From: Lachnospiraceae bacterium
Lineage (GTDB): Bacteria > Bacillota > Clostridia > Lachnospirales > Lachnospiraceae
DNA: 64,000 bases
Assembly: GCA_900757195.1 (NCBI GenBank)
Contig: CAAEMZ010000017.1
Coordinates: 18,849-82,848, forward strand
Direction: 5' to 3'
The notes under the pieces were generated by a model. That model was given only the letters and a program-made list of their open reading frames with translations. It did no database searches and was not told the DNA's origin. Of the stretch, positions 60,559 through 64,000 are shown piece after piece. The translations under genes and the position numbers were made by a program. How positions within the stretch are numbered: the first letter of the stretch is position 1; each line of letters opens with the position of its first letter.

Positions 60559-61671
60559 CTATTCTGCTTCAAATGTAACCTCAGCGGAAACCAATGCATA
60601 GCCGGATAAATACTGTGCATAGGTCTTTTCATCCGAAACTGCCGAATAGCCCTGTTCCAGTTTTCCCATATATTCTTCATAATCACAGACAAAAACAGAC
60701 ACTTTACTTACATCCCTCTGATAAGTGCTGTAGTTTTCCGAAGTCTCCGCCTGAAGCGGCAGCCGATTTCCATTGGCATCACAAATAACCGTAAAACAAC
60801 GCTTCGCATCCTGGCCTTCCGGCGCTTCAACTTCCGCATAAATCTCATACGGCGTCCGGATAAGACCTTTAATTCGAAAACCATCCACTCCCACTGCATC
60901 AACCTTAACGGTACGGATCTGATTCATGTCCAGTTCCCCATGAACCTTAAAGTTCCATTCACCTTCATATCTCGGAATAGCCGCTGCCTCCCCTTCAGGC
61001 CCTTCGCCGCGGATAGCATCAATTTTCAGAAAATAATTGATACCGGAAACGCCGCTGCCATCTCCCCGGATAAATCCCGTTGTATCATGGCGAAGAATAC
61101 CGATAAACGTGTATTCATCTTTAAAACAGCCCTCTACACGCATAAGACAGGAATCGCCGCCGTTTCTTTCAGGACATTCCAAATAGAGCGTCTGATATCC
61201 GATCTCCTCGCTGACTGAATTTTCATAAAAGCTCTCAGGAAAAGCCGCCTCGTTATGAATGGTCATCGCCAGATACACCGCCTGTCCGCTGTAAGTCACT
61301 TCGGAAACTGCCACCGTAATGCCGTTGGAAATCTGTACATACGGAGAATCCACAATTTCACCCGCTTCCAGTTTATTTATCTCTTTTTCAGGCAGTAAAA
61401 TGTTTGAATGATCGCTGTAATCTCCTTTATAACTGATCGTTTCTTCTATTTTATCAAATAATTCGCCGATTACCGGAAGCCGCACCGCCAGCGCAGGATT
61501 GACATTCAGAAAGATAAATGCACAGGCAAATACCGCTGCTGCACCGCCTGCTGCGGCGAATAGTTTCTGACGCCGTTTTCGTTTCTGTTCCGCTCTCAAC
61601 TGATTCAAACTGTCCGCCACCAAACGGTCCAGCCGGTCGGAAACCGGTACCTGATTCATCAAATCACGCAT
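60559..61671 (-). CDS. DUF4179 anti-sigma-like membrane protein
   Basis: 370 residues. A cytoplasmic N-terminal segment (about 1-40: LMNQVPVSDRLDRLVADSLN), a single membrane helix (FAAAGGAAAVFACAFIFLNV) and a large extracellular domain typical of DUF4179 proteins. Such proteins sit beside ECF sigma factors and regulate them. ATG 61671 lies inside the sigma gene end, with AGGAGG 9 bases upstream; ATG 61677 is too close. Overlaps the sigma gene. Confidence 0.88.
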   Translation of the reverse strand: MRDLMNQVPVSDRLDRLVADSLNQLRAEQKRKRRQKLFAAAGGAAAVFACAFIFLNVNPALAVRLPVIGELFDKIEETISYKGDYSDHSNILLPEKEINKLEAGEIVDSPYVQISNGITVAVSEVTYSGQAVYLAMTIHNEAAFPESFYENSVSEEIGYQTLYLECPERNGGDSCLMRVEGCFKDEYTFIGILRHDTTGFIRGDGSGVSGINYFLKIDAIRGEGPEGEAAAIPRYEGEWNFKVHGELDMNQIRTVKVDAVGVDGFRIKGLIRTPYEIYAEVEAPEGQDAKRCFTVICDANGNRLPLQAETSENYSTYQRDVSKVSVFVCDYEEYMGKLEQGYSAVSDEKTYAQYLSGYALVSAEVTFEAE

Positions 61672-62203
61672 TTTCATAGCCCTCCTTTAAATACTTTTTA
61701 AGTTCCCGTTTTGCCCGTGTCAGATACGCAGACACAGACCCTTCCGGCATTTGCAGTGTTTCTGCAATTTCCGCCAGTTTCATATCTTCAAAATATTTCA
61801 ATATAATGACTGACCGATAATGCTTCTCCAGCCGGCCGATGGCCTCATACACATCCATCCGTTCCTCAATTTTCTCCGTGCCGCCTCCCGGCACATCTCC
61901 AACCGTTTCCAAACTGTATATCCCGGTATTTTTTCTGAGTACATCCCCGGCTGTATTGATAAGTATCCGGGTCATCCACGTTTTAAAATACCGGGCTTCC
62001 CGCAGAGATCTGATGCTCCGAAATCCTTTAAGAATACTGTCCTGAACAATATCTAATGCCAAATCTTCATTTCGAACATACAGCCAGGCCATTTTATACA
62101 AATATTCCTTATAGATATCTACGACTTTTCCATAGGCATCAACATTGCCCCGCATAGCTTTTTTTACCAGACGTTCTTCCCTGTCATTTTTATCCAAAAT
62201 CAC
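61664..62203 (-). CDS. ECF sigma factor
   Basis: 179 residues. Region 2 (YKEYLYKMAWLYVRNEDLAL, DIVQDSILKGFRSIRSLR) and region 4 (LEKHYRSVIILKYFEDMKLA, EIAETLQMPEGSVSAYLTRAKREL) are clear, so it is an RNA polymerase sigma-70 of the ECF group (SigV-like). The start is GTG 62203 with GGGAGG upstream. It overlaps the downstream DUF4179 gene. The start site is preceded by two GTATAC palindromes. Confidence 0.93.
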   Translation of the reverse strand: MILDKNDREERLVKKAMRGNVDAYGKVVDIYKEYLYKMAWLYVRNEDLALDIVQDSILKGFRSIRSLREARYFKTWMTRILINTAGDVLRKNTGIYSLETVGDVPGGGTEKIEERMDVYEAIGRLEKHYRSVIILKYFEDMKLAEIAETLQMPEGSVSAYLTRAKRELKKYLKEGYENA

Positions 62204-62222
62204 TTCGCCTCCCCGCTTGTCT

Positions 62223-62247
62223 CCGTATACGGATTATTTTGTATACA
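62223..62247 (-). promoter_or_regulatory. Paired GTATAC palindromes before the ECF sigma gene
   Basis: CCGTATACGG (62223-62232) and TGTATACA (62240-62247) have centres 16 bp apart. They may be an autoregulated ECF promoter or an operator. Confidence 0.4.
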
Positions 62248-62281
62248 CCTATTAGACGCCTCTTCTCCCAAAAAACATACA

Positions 62282-62323
62282 AAAAAATTCCATTCCGATA
62301 AAAATATCGGAACAGAATTTTTT
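62282..62323 (-). terminator. Terminator of the EEP-family gene
   Basis: AAAAAATTC and GAATTTTTT outer arms, TTCCGATA/TATCGGAA inner arms (62293-62312), T-run on the minus strand. It lies just past the stop. Confidence 0.8.
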
Positions 62324-62329
62324 AACTTC

Positions 62330-63439
62330 CTAATCCATAAGTTCAAATGTCAGCTTCACCGGATTATGGTCACTATAAGCAAAATCCGCATCAATGTTCT
62401 CCGCCGTCGCCCGGATATTAGCCGAAACAAGAAATCCGTCAACAACCGTTGTATAATTCACACCCTTTATATAAGGAATATCCGCTCCGCGGCATGTCGG
62501 CACATCCGGTTCATTTTCTGCCCGAACCATCCGGATGCCATCTGCCAGTTCCTCCGAAGTCAGAACAGATACCCACGCCGGAAACTTCTGCTCTGTAGCA
62601 AATCCCTCTGCCACGGCTTCTCCCATGGCATGGTTGAAATCGCCGCCGACAATCACATAGTTTCCCGCTTCATATTCTTCCGCCATCACCGAATTCAGGA
62701 GCTCCAACTGCTGTACCCTTATTTTTCCGCCTTCATCATAGGCCGACATATGACTGTTCACCAGTACCAGTTCTTTTCCATCCTTTACCGGAAACCGCAT
62801 CACCGAGAAACAGCGGTCCAAATCCGTAAATTTGGTGATAAAACTGTCATCCACCGGATAGCTGCGCCGTATGGCATCCGCCGCCTTATAACGGCTGAAA
62901 TTTAAAAGTCCCGCCTGAACAGCCCCATGGGGATCTGAAAACGGATACAGCAGATACGCCGTATGAAAATTATTGACAAAAACCGAGCTGTAATCCGGAA
63001 AACTTTCTTTCAGACAGGATACCTGATTCAGGTGATAGCTCCGGTCCGCATCCTCATCCACTTCCTGAAGCAGCATAAAATCCGCATTCAGATCGTTCAG
63101 TATCCGGACAGAACCGGATGTATTTTTCTCCGTATCTTCCCGGCTGACCGCCTTTCCGTATATTCCCTGTGTCTTCGTACCGTCCTTCATTTCACCTGTA
63201 TCCATAAAAAAGCTGTAATCCGGTCCATAGGCTCCGAATCCGACATTATAAGTCACCGCCGTATATGTATGTCCGGTCTCCAAAACCGCCTCCCGGTTAT
63301 TTTCAACCGCCAGCGCTGTATGGTCCGGAATCCTGTAAAAATGTGCCTGCATATAGACGACATACCCTCCAACCACAAGGATAACGGCCAGAAGGAGGCC
63401 AACGCATATGCCAATCCCGATTTTTACCTTTTTCCCCAT
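62330..63439 (-). CDS. Membrane-anchored endonuclease/exonuclease/phosphatase-family protein
   Basis: 369 residues. One N-terminal membrane anchor (IGIGICVGLLLAVILVVGGYV) is followed by an extracellular EEP domain: YNVGFGAYGPDYS, ADFMLLQEVDED, LVNSHMSAYDEG, VIVGGDFNHAMGE and FAYSDHNPVKL. These supply the metal and catalytic residues of the DNase I-like fold. It could be a phospholipase, a phosphodiesterase or a nuclease; substrate unknown. ATG 63439 has GGGGGAGAAGG upstream. Single gene. Confidence 0.9.
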   Translation of the reverse strand: MGKKVKIGIGICVGLLLAVILVVGGYVVYMQAHFYRIPDHTALAVENNREAVLETGHTYTAVTYNVGFGAYGPDYSFFMDTGEMKDGTKTQGIYGKAVSREDTEKNTSGSVRILNDLNADFMLLQEVDEDADRSYHLNQVSCLKESFPDYSSVFVNNFHTAYLLYPFSDPHGAVQAGLLNFSRYKAADAIRRSYPVDDSFITKFTDLDRCFSVMRFPVKDGKELVLVNSHMSAYDEGGKIRVQQLELLNSVMAEEYEAGNYVIVGGDFNHAMGEAVAEGFATEQKFPAWVSVLTSEELADGIRMVRAENEPDVPTCRGADIPYIKGVNYTTVVDGFLVSANIRATAENIDADFAYSDHNPVKLTFELMD

Positions 63440-63534
63440 ACCTTCTCCCCCTTCGTTCATATACCCTTATATTAGAATACATGGCTACCCGCGTCAACCG
63501 GATTGTTAAATCTTTGTAAAATACTTTCTGTGCT

Positions 63535-63655
63535 GTGCGCCCTTGCGAAGCATTGACATGCGGTATACCTGTAAGGTATTCTTTGTCGCACGTAGTTTAT
63601 CGAAGTGCGCCCTTGCGAAGCATTGACATGCGGTATACCTGTAAGGTATAATTTA
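63535..63655 (+). repeat. 70-bp tandem promoter duplication upstream of prfC
   Basis: Copy 1 starts at 63535 and copy 2 at 63605, exactly 70 bp apart. The 45-base segment GTGCGCCC...GGTAT is identical in both. TTGACA occurs at 63553-63558 and 63623-63628. The -10 is TATTCT in copy 1 (63577-63582) and TATAAT in copy 2 (63647-63652). The arrangement matches 44041-44180. Confidence 0.9.
63623..63652 (+). promoter_or_regulatory. prfC promoter
   Basis: TTGACA (63623-63628), 18-bp spacer, TATAAT (63647-63652). Transcript start expected near 63659, giving a leader of about 40 bases with an intact GGAGG. Confidence 0.8.
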
Positions 63656-63699
63656 AATTTAGTTAAAATGAAACAGATTTAAATTTTGGAGGTACTCCC

Positions 63700-64000
63700 T
63701 TGGCTGATTTTAAGCAAGAAATTAATAAACGAAGAACATTCGCCATTATTTCCCACCCCGATGCGGGAAAAACAACATTGACAGAAAAGTTCCTTCTTTA
63801 CGGCGGCGCCATTAATCTGGCCGGTTCCGTAAAGGGCAAAAAAACATCCAAACATGCGGTTTCTGACTGGATGGAAATCGAAAAACAGAGAGGTATTTCC
63901 GTCACTTCCTCTGTCCTTCAGTTTGAATATGACGGTTATTGCATCAACATTCTGGATACCCCTGGACACCAGGACTTCTCAGAAGATACCTACCGGACAC
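63700..64000 (+). CDS. prfC: Peptide chain release factor 3, C-terminus cut by window edge
   Basis: The first 100 residues are present. RF3 is a GTPase that recycles RF1 and RF2 from the ribosome. The P-loop is ISHPDAGKTTLTEKF, switch I lies around EKQRGISVTSSV, and G3 is LDTPGHQDFSEDTYRT. The start codon is TTG 63700, preceded by GGAGG with a 7-base spacer. Transcribed from the duplicated promoter upstream. Confidence 0.96.
   Translation, partial: MADFKQEINKRRTFAIISHPDAGKTTLTEKFLLYGGAINLAGSVKGKKTSKHAVSDWMEIEKQRGISVTSSVLQFEYDGYCINILDTPGHQDFSEDTYRT

Overview
The window reads as chromosomal DNA of an anaerobic, low-to-mid-GC Gram-positive bacterium of the class Clostridia, most likely a Lachnospiraceae-type gut or fermentative organism. 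The grounds are strong AGGAGG ribosome sites on almost every gene, an Etf/acyl-CoA dehydrogenase fermentation operon, DUF951, DUF1540, DUF4179 and DUF6128 family proteins, TagGH-like glycan export genes, and lipoproteins with Gram-positive lipoboxes. Family-level placement is an inference; no rRNA is present. About 56 protein genes, one nested internal CDS and two tRNAs are supported. Both ends cut a gene: a thiolase on the left and prfC on the right. Most genes in the first 36 kb lie on the minus strand; the rest is mixed.

Region 1 (1-11.2 kb) is the most coherent system. A sigma-54 activator (PAS, AAA+, Fis-type HTH) sits directly upstream of an eight-gene minus-strand operon: crotonase, etfB, etfA, acyl-CoA dehydrogenase, GntP-type permease, CoA-transferase, MaoC (R)-hydratase and a second acyl-CoA dehydrogenase. 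A separately transcribed thiolase follows. Both the operon and the thiolase carry full -24/-12 promoters of the form TTGGCA-N6-TTGCA. Palindromes of the form GTAAC-N5-GTTAC lie upstream of the operon promoter, with a weaker match upstream of the thiolase. My reading is a regulated uptake and catabolic route for a short-chain (3-hydroxy or unsaturated) carboxylic acid. The acid would be imported by the permease, activated by the CoA-transferase, passed between (R)- and (S)-3-hydroxyacyl-CoA through the two hydratases, reduced by Acd/Etf or cleaved by thiolase.

Region 2 (11.3-20 kb) is housekeeping: rpsF-ssb-rpsR, DUF951, tRNA-Thr(CGT), a nucleoside phosphorylase operon, an L,D-transpeptidase, a small DUF1540 protein, an aldose-epimerase-like protein and a LysR regulator. 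Region 3 (20-26.3 kb) is a glycan cluster: UDP-galactopyranose mutase, three family-2 glycosyltransferases and a TagGH/Wzm-Wzt-like ABC exporter from one promoter, followed by tRNA-Pro(CGG). Region 4 (26.3-36.6 kb) has topoisomerase III, a YitT protein, and a nucleoside-type BMP/ABC importer with an amidohydrolase, divergent from an XRE-cupin regulator.

Region 5 (36.7-47.7 kb) has AIM24- and DUF6128-family proteins, ksgA, a membrane metallophosphoesterase, tatD, a LysR regulator divergent from a split chromate transporter, an Rpn-family PD-(D/E)XK nuclease gene flanked by repeats, and metG. Region 6 (47.8-64 kb) has a DUF885 lipoprotein, pckA, a metal/MarR regulator pair, lactate racemase larA, citrate synthase, modABC with a cysteine-ladder protein, an ECF sigma/anti-sigma pair, an EEP-fold phosphodiesterase and prfC.

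Three things stand out: the sigma-54 acyl-CoA regulon; the Rpn gene, which has an in-frame internal start with a strong ribosome site, as in intragenic toxin-antitoxin Rpn genes; and a 70-bp tandemly duplicated promoter module in front of both the Rpn gene and, 19 kb away, prfC.
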